NCBI GenBank assembly: GCA_016294075.1
Contig: JAEDCQ010000003.1
Span: forward strand, 62,001 to 126,000
Length of the DNA stretch: 64,000 bases
Source of the DNA: Lachnospiraceae bacterium
GTDB taxonomy: Bacteria > Bacillota > Clostridia > Lachnospirales > Lachnospiraceae
Direction: 5' to 3'
Shown: piece after piece, positions 34,646 to 44,141 of the stretch
How positions within the stretch are numbered: position 1 is the stretch's first letter
How the letters are laid out: each line of letters starts with the position of its first letter
The notes under the pieces: model-generated
Databases searched by the model: none
Seen by the model: only the letters and a program-made list of their open reading frames with translations
Told to the model about the DNA's origin: nothing
Translations under genes and position numbers: made by a program

Positions 34646-35791
34646 TTACTGTAATAACTGCAGCATCTGGGAAGGACGCTCATTTGCCTGTGCAAGCATT
34701 GCAGTTGCTGCCTGAGAAACAACCTGCATGTTGGAATACTCTGTCATTTCCGTTGCCATATCTGTATCCATTATACGGGAATATGCTGATGTAACATTTT
34801 CCTGTGAGGTGGCAAGACTCGTTTCCGTATGCTCTAAACGGTTCTGATATGCACCCATGCGGGAACGCATTTCCGAAACGTAAGAAATTGCATTTGAGAT
34901 TTCCCCTATTGCTTTTTCTGCATTATAGGCAGTAGATACATCTGTTTTTTTAATGCCCGCATTTAATAAGGACAATTCCGGAATCCGTATGTCTATTGTC
35001 TGCCCTTCATTGGCTCCGATTTGTAAAGTCATCGGTCCCATTTTCGTCAAATCCAGATTGACCGTAACGGAAGTCTGTGCAATGTTCGATGCATCTTTAT
35101 TCCAATCCTCGGAAATACCGATGCGGATTTCAAAATCTTTTTCTCCTGTTAATATTAACTGCTCGGAATCTCCGGACACGGAAAGCTCCATAGCGACAGC
35201 ACCGGTAACATCGGTCCGTTTTAAAGAAGCTTTTGTTGTATTCTTAATCGTTCCGTCAGCATCAAAATCTATATCCGTAAAATTCAATTCATACTTTCCG
35301 AAATCCACCGCATCCGAAAAATAATTAACCTTAATTTCCTTATTATCCGTATATCCCTTTAAATCAAAGGTTCCGTCAAATAGTTTTCTTCCGTTGTATT
35401 CCGTAGTCTCTCCGATACGGGTAATCTCATCTTTCAGCTGATTTACTTCACTTTGTATGGTCTCCCTATCATCATCCGAAACAGTACCGTTAGAAGCCTT
35501 AATAGCCAGCTCATTCATTCTCTGCAGCATGTCATGCACTTCTGCCAATGCACCATCTGCAATTTCCACTACGGATACGCCATCCTTTGCGTCCTGCTCC
35601 GCAACGGAAAGTCCCTTAATCTGGGCATTCATACGACGGGCAATCGCAAGGCCGGCCGCATCATCCTTCGCATTATTAATTTTATATCCCGAAGAAAGTC
35701 TTTCTAATGCTGCGGATAATTTATTATCATTCATTTTTAAAGAGTTGTTGGCAATCATTGCTGAAATATTATAATTAATCTTTAAACTCAT
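34646..35791 (-). CDS. flagellin
   Basis: The 381-aa filament protein has the conserved N-terminal D0/D1 helices ('INYNISAMIANNSLKMNDNKLSAALERLSSGYKIN', 'DDAAGLAIARRMNAQIKGL') and C-terminal helices ('RMGAYQNRLEHTETSLATSQENV', 'QAATAMLAQANERPSQMLQLLQ'). The middle about 170 residues form the variable surface domain. The N-terminal arginine region corresponding to the TLR5 site ('DDRETIQSEVNQLKDEI') is present. GGAG precedes the ATG. A candidate sigma-28 promoter lies inside the upstream DUF6240 gene. fliS follows. Confidence 0.96.
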   Translation of the reverse strand: MSLKINYNISAMIANNSLKMNDNKLSAALERLSSGYKINNAKDDAAGLAIARRMNAQIKGLSVAEQDAKDGVSVVEIADGALAEVHDMLQRMNELAIKASNGTVSDDDRETIQSEVNQLKDEITRIGETTEYNGRKLFDGTFDLKGYTDNKEIKVNYFSDAVDFGKYELNFTDIDFDADGTIKNTTKASLKRTDVTGAVAMELSVSGDSEQLILTGEKDFEIRIGISEDWNKDASNIAQTSVTVNLDLTKMGPMTLQIGANEGQTIDIRIPELSLLNAGIKKTDVSTAYNAEKAIGEISNAISYVSEMRSRMGAYQNRLEHTETSLATSQENVTSAYSRIMDTDMATEMTEYSNMQVVSQAATAMLAQANERPSQMLQLLQ

Positions 35792-35802
35792 GTGGTTCTC
35801 CT

Positions 35803-38800
35803 TTAAATATATTCCCGTATTCCTCTTAGGAATATTTTCGCTGTGTTATATAGCTGTGTTGTCGCAACTGTTTCATTACTATTATCGACATTCTGTTCGG
35901 AAAATGTTAGAAGGTTCCATTCTTTTCTTCCCTGTGAATGAGCATTTACATAATGGGTTTCACCTATCTCAAATCCCTCTTTTTGCAGATTATCCAGAAT
36001 CCGTTCTCCTGCTGCCGCCAGTCTTTCTTTTCCTGCTTCACTGTCAGCCGCAAAAAAGCTATCAATCCGGTTTTCACTAAGCTTAAATTTCACACCTGCT
36101 TTTCCGATTGCCTTAATATCCATTGTAATGGACACAGTCCCCTTCTGTTTGTCATCACGCATTAGAGTCAGGTTTACGGATGTCATTTCACCGTCAATTT
36201 CCATTGGAATTTCATATTTTTCCGCTTTACGCAACGTATTCATTACAGAAAGCTGTTTATAATTCATATACATGCTCTTAACCTCATCCGAAGAATACGG
36301 AAGCTCAGATACTGCTTTTTGAAAGGTCTCGCTTATGCAATTCTCCCATCTTTCCATGGCTTCCTGCGCCGCTTCATAACCGGTAAAGTTCTTTATTATA
36401 TTGTTTGACGTATCCGTAATCGATGCCTGCTGACGGACCTGTGGATTCTGTAAATCCAATTTTTCTGCCGTCTCTTTTGCCGTTCTTGCAAGCTGTCCTC
36501 TTCCGGTAAGCAGCGACTTTAAAGCCAACAGATTCTCTGCCGTAAATTCTATTCCATACTGCTTTATTGTATTTAAGATATTCCCGTCTGTTTCTGCAAC
36601 CTGCTTAAAATACTGCCTCTGTTCCTTTGAAAGTTCCTCTGTCAGCTCTTCCCGCATCGATTTTATGTTTTCCTGACTAAAACCATCCCGAAGCTCTTCC
36701 AAGGTTGTCTGCTCATTTACGGACATCTTCACCAGAGCATCCGCGGATATATCCCTGTAAACAGCATGTGCTGTCCGCGCTTCTCTGACACCTCTTTCTA
36801 TCTGCCCTGAAATAGACTTTCCTTTTTCAATTTTTTCCTCTAAAACTCCGAAAGAATCATCCACACTGTAGTCCATATGCCCGACCTTTTTATTCCGGAC
36901 TGCTGTCAACAGATTTCCCAATGTAAGATTACTTCCCTGTGATAACAGACTTCCGATTGCTGCTCCATCCGTTTTTTCAATCTGACGGAATAAACGGTAA
37001 ACCCCAATGTATGCTTCTCTTTCCCCTTCTGTTATCTGCCTGTTTTTCTCTAATTCGTACAGATAGCGGGAATATTTTGTCAACTCCTCTCCCGGTGTAT
37101 CATCCATACTCTTTAAATATCCCTCTAACTCATTCAGTTCCATGTTAAGCGGATTAATACCATCCCGAATTAATGACAGGGTTTTCTGCGGAGTCATGCC
37201 CTTAATAATATCCTCTACCTGTAGGTATGCGTCCTTTACCTTATTTACCGCTTCCTCATTAATCTCCATGCTGTTGTAACCTAAGATGCGGACTGCTTTT
37301 CTATTATCCTCAGTCAGCTTAAGTCCCATATCCCGCAGAATATCATCCGTATTACGAAACGCTTTTTTAATGGAATCTCCCATATCCGCTCTTGGTGCAG
37401 TCATCAACGCCTCATATGAAGCACCTGCTTTATCATACTCTGCACGAAGCCGGCTACCCTGCTCATAAACTACCGATAAGGAAACGGATTTTTCATATGT
37501 AATCCTTCCGATTACCGCAGCCGGCATAGACGGCAGCTCCTGCAGCGTATTCCGTGTGCGGATAAATAAATCTGCTTTGGCAGAAATTTCATCTGAATTT
37601 GCATTTCCGAAAAACTGTGCCGCAAGCTTTTGTTCCTGTTGCTTCAGCAAATCAACTAACTCAGATAACGGTGCTGTATCAATTGCATAATCCGATTTTA
37701 AAAGACGGATATTTGCATCTATCGTCATCCTAAGCTGTACTTCTGCAAGCTGTCTTGATGCTGTCACATATTTTTCCTGTGTATTATCGACAGCCGTATT
37801 TGTAGAAATAGAGCCGGCATTCAACTGCTTCTGTGTTTCATACAAAGCATATAAGGTCACATTCTCCCCACGATTAACCGTTTCTTTTACGGCATCCTCC
37901 GTAACAGCCCTTACTTCCTCTGAATAACGTATAGCTTTTTGATAAATCGTTTCCGTAGCATCCGTCAGATTCCCTTCCGATGCACCCCTTCCTTTTAAAA
38001 GGGAATTGACTGCCGCTGAAATTACCGTTGTTTTATCAAGCGGAATAGATACCGCTTCTATCTCTCCCAATGTCGTCATTGACTCTTCCGTGACAGGAAT
38101 GCCTTTCTCTACCAGCCATTTTGCTGCATTTAATGAATCTTCCATTGTCTGACCGGGGAGATTCATTTTGCGGATGGCACTCTCTAACTGCAGATTTATT
38201 GCATTCCAATCAATGTTATCCGCTTTCTTTGCAAAGTATCCCGGCAGTTCCTGTGCATAATAACCCCTTGACTGCCTGTTTCCATCCCCAAGCGCACTAA
38301 AACCGGCACGGTATATATTTTCCACCGTGGGCTCCAGATAATTCTCTACCATATACTTCTTGCTTGCTTCGTCAAAATGCTTCACACTAAAAGCTTTATC
38401 CAGCGAATCTTTAATCGACGTTACATTTTCTTCATTTACAGGAAGATTAGCATTTTTAAGTGCCTGTTCAATTTCTTTTGCAAGCCCCGGATCACCAACA
38501 ATCTCTTTCAGCTGCTCCGGTTTCAGGTCATCGTTATAGCCTTCGATTACCTGCCCGCTTTTTGCCATTTCCGCCTTAATATGGTCCACGATTGTAACAA
38601 CCTGTTCCGGATTTAATTTGGAGGGGTCAAAACCCTCCTCCATCATTTTATTGAAATCCTCTGTAGACAAAATATTAGACATTACTGTCATATAGTCCCT
38701 CTGCACACTGATATCCGGCTGTGCATCAAAACTTTGCATAACATCCTTTGCGGATCTTCCATGATCCCCATAAGCGTTGTTATCCATAACGGTTCCAGAA

Positions 38801-38916
38801 ATGTCTAATGCATATGCACCTCTCTCCTGTCCTTTATAAAAGAAAGGTGTTTCCTGTGAAGTTAGCATTTTGTCCACACCCGGATTCTGATTCCATGTTT
38901 CAAATGTAATTTTCAT
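35803..38916 (-). CDS. DUF6240 protein with FliK-like C-terminus
   Basis: The 1037-aa protein matches what I recall as DUF6240, a large clostridial protein found with motility genes. It has no signal peptide and is mainly helical. A motif of about 16 residues recurs, each of the type 'xxVTEExhxxhxxh': NLPVNEENVTSIKDSL, GIPVTEESMTTLGEIE, GLKLTEDNRKAVRILG, 'MEINEEAVNKVKD' and GIEFTAENLLALKSLL. The end (about 915-1000: 'VNLTLMRDDKQKGTVSITMDI', 'FKLSENRIDSFFAADSE', 'LDNLQKEGFEI') resembles the FliK hook-length control domain. The stop lies 11 bp before flagellin, so the two may share transcription. I infer a flagellar ruler or export-linked protein. Confidence 0.75.
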   Translation of the reverse strand: MKITFETWNQNPGVDKMLTSQETPFFYKGQERGAYALDISGTVMDNNAYGDHGRSAKDVMQSFDAQPDISVQRDYMTVMSNILSTEDFNKMMEEGFDPSKLNPEQVVTIVDHIKAEMAKSGQVIEGYNDDLKPEQLKEIVGDPGLAKEIEQALKNANLPVNEENVTSIKDSLDKAFSVKHFDEASKKYMVENYLEPTVENIYRAGFSALGDGNRQSRGYYAQELPGYFAKKADNIDWNAINLQLESAIRKMNLPGQTMEDSLNAAKWLVEKGIPVTEESMTTLGEIEAVSIPLDKTTVISAAVNSLLKGRGASEGNLTDATETIYQKAIRYSEEVRAVTEDAVKETVNRGENVTLYALYETQKQLNAGSISTNTAVDNTQEKYVTASRQLAEVQLRMTIDANIRLLKSDYAIDTAPLSELVDLLKQQEQKLAAQFFGNANSDEISAKADLFIRTRNTLQELPSMPAAVIGRITYEKSVSLSVVYEQGSRLRAEYDKAGASYEALMTAPRADMGDSIKKAFRNTDDILRDMGLKLTEDNRKAVRILGYNSMEINEEAVNKVKDAYLQVEDIIKGMTPQKTLSLIRDGINPLNMELNELEGYLKSMDDTPGEELTKYSRYLYELEKNRQITEGEREAYIGVYRLFRQIEKTDGAAIGSLLSQGSNLTLGNLLTAVRNKKVGHMDYSVDDSFGVLEEKIEKGKSISGQIERGVREARTAHAVYRDISADALVKMSVNEQTTLEELRDGFSQENIKSMREELTEELSKEQRQYFKQVAETDGNILNTIKQYGIEFTAENLLALKSLLTGRGQLARTAKETAEKLDLQNPQVRQQASITDTSNNIIKNFTGYEAAQEAMERWENCISETFQKAVSELPYSSDEVKSMYMNYKQLSVMNTLRKAEKYEIPMEIDGEMTSVNLTLMRDDKQKGTVSITMDIKAIGKAGVKFKLSENRIDSFFAADSEAGKERLAAAGERILDNLQKEGFEIGETHYVNAHSQGRKEWNLLTFSEQNVDNSNETVATTQLYNTAKIFLRGIREYI
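35882..35910 (-). promoter_or_regulatory. candidate sigma-28 (SigD) promoter for flagellin
   Basis: On the minus strand CTAAC (35906-35910) and GTCGATAA (35882-35889), separated by 16 bp, resemble the sigma-28 elements TAAA and GCCGATAA. The site lies in the last codons of the DUF6240 gene, about 90 bp before the flagellin start. Confidence 0.45.
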
Positions 38917-38978
38917 ATTCAGTCTCCACGTGTCATATAAACAACGGAGGCTGCGTTTTGCGAGCCATCCTTATGTCC

Positions 38979-39014
38979 AAAAAGGTGAATGGAAACAATT
39001 CCATTCACCTTTTA
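38979..39014 (-). terminator. terminator of glgB
   Basis: The 12-bp stem AAAGGTGAATGG/CCATTCACCTTT (38981-38992 and 39001-39012) is followed by a T run on the minus strand. It lies about 45 bp after the glgB stop. Confidence 0.85.
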
Positions 39015-39056
39015 TTTCGGTAAAAAAACTATTTTTCTTAACCTCACATTATTCTG

Positions 39057-40976
39057 TTAGATTTCAAATACAGCAGATGCAAACGGAGGTAAATTAAACT
39101 TAATTCGGTACGGTAAATTATCGCATTCATCCTTAACCGGTATAATTTCTTTTGGAATCACATTACCGTTTCCGCCGAATTTTACGTCGTCACTGTTTAA
39201 TATTAATTTGCATTTCTTTCTTCCCGGCACGCCTACTTCAAAGTTCTCCCTGGCAATAGGCGTCATGTTCATAACAAACAACAGCTTCTTTTTACCGTTT
39301 TTACTCTTACGGATAAAACTGTAGATACTTCTGTCACAATCATCACAGTTTACCCATCTAAAGCCTGACCAATCATGATCCACCTCATACATTGCCGGAT
39401 TTTTACGATATAGATTCAATAATTCTTTAACATAATTCTGCATTCCTTTATTTAGAGGCTCCTGTAATAAAAACCAATCAAGTTCTCTTTCTTCGCTCCA
39501 TTCACGTTCCTGTCCGAATTCCTGCCCCATAAACAAAAGCTTCTTACCGGCATGACCGAACATAAATGTATAACCGGTTCTTAAATTTGCATATTTATCT
39601 ATCTGGTATCCGGGCATCTTGTTTACCATGGAGCATTTCAGATGTACCACTTCATCATGAGATAACGGTAATATGTATTTCTCAGAATCGTTATAGCTCA
39701 TCGCAAAAGTTAATGCATGATGATTATTTTTCTTAAATAATGGGTCTAACTTCATATATTCACAAAAATCATGCATCCAGCCCATATTCCATTTATAAGA
39801 AAATCCCAATCCATCAGCTTCCACATCACCGGTTACCTTCGGCCATGCTGTGGATTCCTCTGCAATCGTCAGAACGCCGGGGAATGAGCCATGAATGACT
39901 GAGTTAAAATGCTTAAAGAATTCAATCGCATCAAGATTTTGATTCCCGCCGTATTGATTCGGCAGCCATTGTCCGTCTTGTTTTCCGTAATCCAGATAAA
40001 GCATGGAAGCAACGGCATCTACACGCAATCCGTCAACATGGAATTCCTTAATCCAAAACAGTGCATTCGCAATCAGGAAATTTTTAACCTCTGTTTTTCC
40101 ATAATTAAAAATCTTTGTTCCCCAATCGGGATGTTCCCCTCTTCTCCTATCCGGATGCTCATAAAGACAGGTTCCGTCAAATTCAGCAAGACCATGCGCA
40201 TCTCTGGGGAAATGTGCCGGTACCCAATCTAAAATAACACCAATATTATTATTATGTAACTTATTTACAAGGTAAGCAAAGTCCTCCGGAGCACCATATC
40301 TTGAAGTAGGAGCGTAATAGCCTGTTACCTGATACCCCCATGAACCATCAAAAGGATGCTCTGCAATTCCCATTAATTCTACATGGGTATATTTCATTTC
40401 TTTTAAATATTCCACAATGCGGTCTGCAAATTCACGGTAAGAATAAAATCCTTCTGTTCCGTCCGGATGCTTCATCCAGGAGCCAATGTGACATTCATAA
40501 ATAGATATCGGCTCTTCAGTCCAGTCCTTTTTATCCCTGGAGAATACCCACTTATCATCCGACCACTTAATTCCTGAAAGGTCCGTTGTTCTGGATGCGG
40601 TTCCCGGTCTGTATTCCGCCCAATTCCCAAATGGATCGGACTTATAAAGCTTTCTGCCGTCCGGCGTCTCAATTAAAAATTTGTATAACTCGCCGGTCTT
40701 TACTCCCGGAATAAAAGTGCTGTATATTCCACCCGGACCCAGTTTTTCCAGCGGATGCGCTGTCTCATCCCAATTGTTGAATGTTCCGATAACATGAACA
40801 GCCTTTGCATTCGGTGCCCATACAGCAAAGTACATACCTTTTTTACCATTTTCTTCTGAAACATGGGCACCTAATTTTTTATATATATCATAATGTGTCC
40901 CTTGTGCAAATAAGTATTGATCCGCTTCTGAAATAAAAACCTTCTCTACCCTTTTATTTGCCATTTTCCTGCTCAC
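39057..40976 (-). CDS. glgB: 1,4-alpha-glucan branching enzyme
   Basis: GlgB introduces alpha-1,6 branches into glycogen. The 639-aa protein has an N-terminal CBM48 domain ('YFAVWAPNAKAVHVIGTFNNW') and the GH13 barrel with the four conserved blocks 'VILDWVPAHFP', 'DGLRVDAVAS' (nucleophile Asp), 'IAEESTAWP' (acid/base Glu) and 'LPLSHDEVVH' (third Asp). It follows a large TPR/acidic protein by 7 bp and is likely co-transcribed. No other glycogen genes are in the window. Confidence 0.96.
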   Translation of the reverse strand: MSRKMANKRVEKVFISEADQYLFAQGTHYDIYKKLGAHVSEENGKKGMYFAVWAPNAKAVHVIGTFNNWDETAHPLEKLGPGGIYSTFIPGVKTGELYKFLIETPDGRKLYKSDPFGNWAEYRPGTASRTTDLSGIKWSDDKWVFSRDKKDWTEEPISIYECHIGSWMKHPDGTEGFYSYREFADRIVEYLKEMKYTHVELMGIAEHPFDGSWGYQVTGYYAPTSRYGAPEDFAYLVNKLHNNNIGVILDWVPAHFPRDAHGLAEFDGTCLYEHPDRRRGEHPDWGTKIFNYGKTEVKNFLIANALFWIKEFHVDGLRVDAVASMLYLDYGKQDGQWLPNQYGGNQNLDAIEFFKHFNSVIHGSFPGVLTIAEESTAWPKVTGDVEADGLGFSYKWNMGWMHDFCEYMKLDPLFKKNNHHALTFAMSYNDSEKYILPLSHDEVVHLKCSMVNKMPGYQIDKYANLRTGYTFMFGHAGKKLLFMGQEFGQEREWSEERELDWFLLQEPLNKGMQNYVKELLNLYRKNPAMYEVDHDWSGFRWVNCDDCDRSIYSFIRKSKNGKKKLLFVMNMTPIARENFEVGVPGRKKCKLILNSDDVKFGGNGNVIPKEIIPVKDECDNLPYRIKFNLPPFASAVFEI

Positions 40977-40983
40977 CCCGCCT

Positions 40984-43617
40984 TTATTCTAAAAAATCCC
41001 GTTCTCGTAAGATAATCATGTCATCATCATCATAACGCCTTGCAAACAGTACATCTGCGAAATGACGAAGATTTTTACGATTTGCATGTTCAATTGCTTC
41101 ATCTACAATATCACGGACATCCGCCACAGTTACAATATGATCAGCGGTCTGCATCTCATCAATTTTTGTATGCAGGGCCAGAACGCCCATCTCATCAATA
41201 GAATATTCCAGATATCGGGCATATTTCTTACCATAGGCAACCAATGCATCATCCCCTAATTCCTCTACCTCGATATGAACATTAAATATATCCTTCATAC
41301 CGGAAAAATATTCCATCATTTTATGTCTGGCTTTCTTTGTATCCTGCAGCACTACGACAATTCCCGTTTTTTCCTGATTTAAAGCTTTCAATAAATCCTT
41401 CGTCGTCTGTGCTTCCATGGCTGCTGCCTTTTCAATGATCAGAGCCCCGTTTGCCAGTCTGGATACCATAGCCTCAATATCACGGTTGTTCAGGGAATGA
41501 CCTGTTACCTTTGCAACCTTACCGGAAAAATTCCTATCTGTCATCTGTACTTCACGCACAACACTTTTCGCTAATTCCACTGCTTCTTCCGGAGTTTCTC
41601 CGGTTACGAATACATTTCCCGTATACGCAGCCAGACTGATTTGATCCAAAGACTTCATTAAACGGACCCTTGCTCCTTTTGTCTGTACAAACGGAGCAAA
41701 CAGACTGATTTCTTCTTCCGTCATATTGCGGACAGGCTCTTCATATCGTTCACTCTCAGACGAATCGTGCCTTGCAAATTCTTCTTCAAGCTCTATTTCT
41801 TCCTCTTTCTGTGCCTTTTCCGCACCTTGGGAATTTTCCGTCAAAGCCTCCGTATTATCTGTTATTTCGGATTCTTCAATCTCCTCAATTTCTTCAATTT
41901 CCTCAAACTCTTCTTCGGATTCCGCAGTCTTTAGAATATCTTCCGTTTCCTCTTCTTCAGGAAGCTCCTCTAAAACTTCAATTTCTTCTTCCTTCGGAAG
42001 CTCCTCACTTTTTTCCAGCTTCTCTAAAATGCCGTCACGAACCTTTTCCTCAAATTCCGTGAACATTGTACCGGTCTGCTGAAGTAAACGCTGCTGTGTT
42101 TTCCGTTTACGCTTCTCTTCATTCTCTTTTTTGGTTTTCTCCCATTCCGCGAGAATATCCTCCAGATTTAATTGTCCTGTAATCTGTTTTTCAACAGGCT
42201 CTCCTTCCGGAACAACAAGACTGATTTGTCCGTCATATTCCTGTGAAAGTAAATGTCCCATCTTATCAGGCGGACTTACCTGTGATAAATCAGGATTAGA
42301 CATCCTGCCCTTCATTACCTCCCGAATGGAAGGGCGCTCTTCTCGAATTGCATTCTCAACAGCCTCCTCAACCTGCTCCCGTATTATACTGGAAATCGGT
42401 TCCTTTGCTGCTTCAACGAGACGAATTGCTGCCGTATCGGATAAATCTCCGGAATGCAGACGTTCTCCTTTAGAATCAGCATCCGGTTTTTCTTCTGTTT
42501 CTATTTCCGGTTCCTTTGCAACGACTTTTCCATCTTCTATAATCAGCTCCTGCAGACAGTCTGTATCCTGCATCATCGGAGCCATAATGGCTTCTGTAAT
42601 ACTTCCCGGCACATAATCTGCGATATGTTCATCCGCTTCCTCTGGGATATTTAATTCTTCCTCCGGAAGAACCTCTACCTGCATATCAACCGGTCCCGTA
42701 ACTTCAATCATACCGGTATCCATCTGCTTCACAATTTCTTCAATGTCCGTTTCTCCCTGTATTTCTTCCGGCTGCTGCACCGGCGCAGGCTCTTCTTCCT
42801 CCTCGCTGTATAACGGAGAAAATGCATTATCGGCAACTAAAACCTCTTTCATGCTCTCCGCCAGCTCTTTTTGAAGATTAATTGTATTATATTTGCTGAC
42901 ATCAACTGTTTTGACTTGTATTTCCTGTTCTTTTGACACAGCATCCGAACCATCAAAAACTTTCGTCTGCTGTTCATACTGCTCCTTCTCTTTATTTGGG
43001 AGCATTCGCTTGTATAAGGTCTCCTGTTCCTCTGTCAACGGCTGATGAAGCATTTTCAGCTCCATGGCTTTTTTAATATATTTTCCTTCCCTGAACCACA
43101 AAATCAGTTCATCACATTCTTCCACACATTTTGTTCCCAAACCGATTCTATGATATAAATATGCCAGCTCGTAGCCCCATTTTTCACGGTAATCCCGTTT
43201 CTTTAACTCCTCAAGAACCGCAATACGCTCCTCTAAGCTTACATCCTGTGCTTCATAAATCTTATATTGGAGAACGAATTTACCGTTGTCTGTCGGTGCA
43301 AGTTGTACAAATTCCTTATAATATTCAATTGCGCCCAAAACATCATCTGTCTTGATACACAGTTCACAAAGGGAATACAAAATTGTTCTTCCTCCCGGAT
43401 ACTTCTCATATGCCTGGAGCAATAAGTCTTTTGCTTCCTTATATCGACGGTTAATCTTATACAAATCACTGATTGTACAAAGCATGGATACACTTCTGAC
43501 ACGGCTCCAATCTATAGTATCCGCAATTTCAACCGCTTTCGTAAACTCTCTCTCTTTAATTAATGACTTAATTTCTTCTGAACGCAGCTTATATTCGTAC
43601 TTATCCAAGGTGTCCAC
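40984..43617 (-). CDS. TPR protein with acidic linker and degenerate AAA-like C-terminus
   Basis: The 877-aa protein has TPR-like helices at the N-terminus (about 1-210: 'ISDLYKINRRYKEAKDLLLQAYEKYPG', 'AYLYHRIGLGTKCVEECDELILWF'), a long Glu/Pro-rich acidic disordered part (about 215-640, with runs such as EELPEEEE) and a C-terminal domain (about 640-877) that follows the layout of CbbX/SpoVK AAA proteins: 'NVFVTGETPEEAVELAKSVVRE' stands where Walker A should be but has no GKT, and 'NGALIIEKAAAM' replaces Walker B. The end 'DIVDEAIEHANRKNLRHFADV' looks like the sensor/lid. It seems ATPase-dead. It precedes glgB by 7 bp, suggesting a role with glycogen, by inference. Confidence 0.72.
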   Translation of the reverse strand: MDTLDKYEYKLRSEEIKSLIKEREFTKAVEIADTIDWSRVRSVSMLCTISDLYKINRRYKEAKDLLLQAYEKYPGGRTILYSLCELCIKTDDVLGAIEYYKEFVQLAPTDNGKFVLQYKIYEAQDVSLEERIAVLEELKKRDYREKWGYELAYLYHRIGLGTKCVEECDELILWFREGKYIKKAMELKMLHQPLTEEQETLYKRMLPNKEKEQYEQQTKVFDGSDAVSKEQEIQVKTVDVSKYNTINLQKELAESMKEVLVADNAFSPLYSEEEEEPAPVQQPEEIQGETDIEEIVKQMDTGMIEVTGPVDMQVEVLPEEELNIPEEADEHIADYVPGSITEAIMAPMMQDTDCLQELIIEDGKVVAKEPEIETEEKPDADSKGERLHSGDLSDTAAIRLVEAAKEPISSIIREQVEEAVENAIREERPSIREVMKGRMSNPDLSQVSPPDKMGHLLSQEYDGQISLVVPEGEPVEKQITGQLNLEDILAEWEKTKKENEEKRKRKTQQRLLQQTGTMFTEFEEKVRDGILEKLEKSEELPKEEEIEVLEELPEEEETEDILKTAESEEEFEEIEEIEEIEESEITDNTEALTENSQGAEKAQKEEEIELEEEFARHDSSESERYEEPVRNMTEEEISLFAPFVQTKGARVRLMKSLDQISLAAYTGNVFVTGETPEEAVELAKSVVREVQMTDRNFSGKVAKVTGHSLNNRDIEAMVSRLANGALIIEKAAAMEAQTTKDLLKALNQEKTGIVVVLQDTKKARHKMMEYFSGMKDIFNVHIEVEELGDDALVAYGKKYARYLEYSIDEMGVLALHTKIDEMQTADHIVTVADVRDIVDEAIEHANRKNLRHFADVLFARRYDDDDMIILRERDFLE

Positions 43618-43772
43618 CTCTTTTAAAATATTTCCTCTGAGACGTTTGTCTGTTCTTTTAAATTATGTATACACACAATTACCCACTTTTGCTATCAGTT
43701 TATCATAGGAAATATGAAAATACAAGAAAAAGGGCTAGGAAAATCAAGGAAATACTAGATATTGTATGAGAA

Positions 43773-44123
43773 TTATCCCCTTACCTTTTTCAAAATTTCA
43801 ATTACTTCGTCCTTTTTAAGAACTTTGCCGTAAGACACGACCTTTCCATCCACTACCAATGCCGGGGGGGTCATAACCCCGAAAGCCGCTATCTTTTCAA
43901 AATCTCTGACATGTTCAATTGTGATATCCATTCCCAATTCAGAAAGTGCCTTGATGACAGCTTCCTCCAGCTGATTGCACTTATCGCAACCGCCACCCAA
44001 AATTTTCACTCCCTGCTGCCCTTTTTCTGTTTCCGCCTGTTGCATTGCTTCCGGAGTGCAACTGCCTCCACAGCAGCAGGTTTCTTTTTCCGCTTTCTTT
44101 TTACCTAATCCAAATAATCCCAT
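43773..44123 (-). CDS. thioredoxin-like small protein (TM0996/MTH895 family) with Cys-rich head
   Basis: The 116-aa protein has a redox domain (about 40-116) with the active site 'GGGCDKCNQLEEAV' (CxxC), cis-Pro in 'VMTPPALVVDGKVVSYGK'. The N-terminus has 'ETCCCGGSCTPE', four Cys within seven residues, suited to bind a metal or metalloid. Such proteins commonly accompany DUF318 permeases and ArsR regulators. It follows the permease gene by 18 bp, forming an arsR-permease-thioredoxin operon. Electron donor and target are unknown. Confidence 0.85.
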   Translation of the reverse strand: MGLFGLGKKKAEKETCCCGGSCTPEAMQQAETEKGQQGVKILGGGCDKCNQLEEAVIKALSELGMDITIEHVRDFEKIAAFGVMTPPALVVDGKVVSYGKVLKKDEVIEILKKVRG

Positions 44124-44141
44124 TTCTTTCTTCCTCCCTGT

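Noticed and set aside
41726..42082. Ser-rich plus-strand frames of about 100-160 aa inside the TPR/acidic gene
   Set aside because: They are the antisense reading of Glu-rich (GAA/GAG) codons, which gives Ser/Phe-rich frames without ribosome sites.
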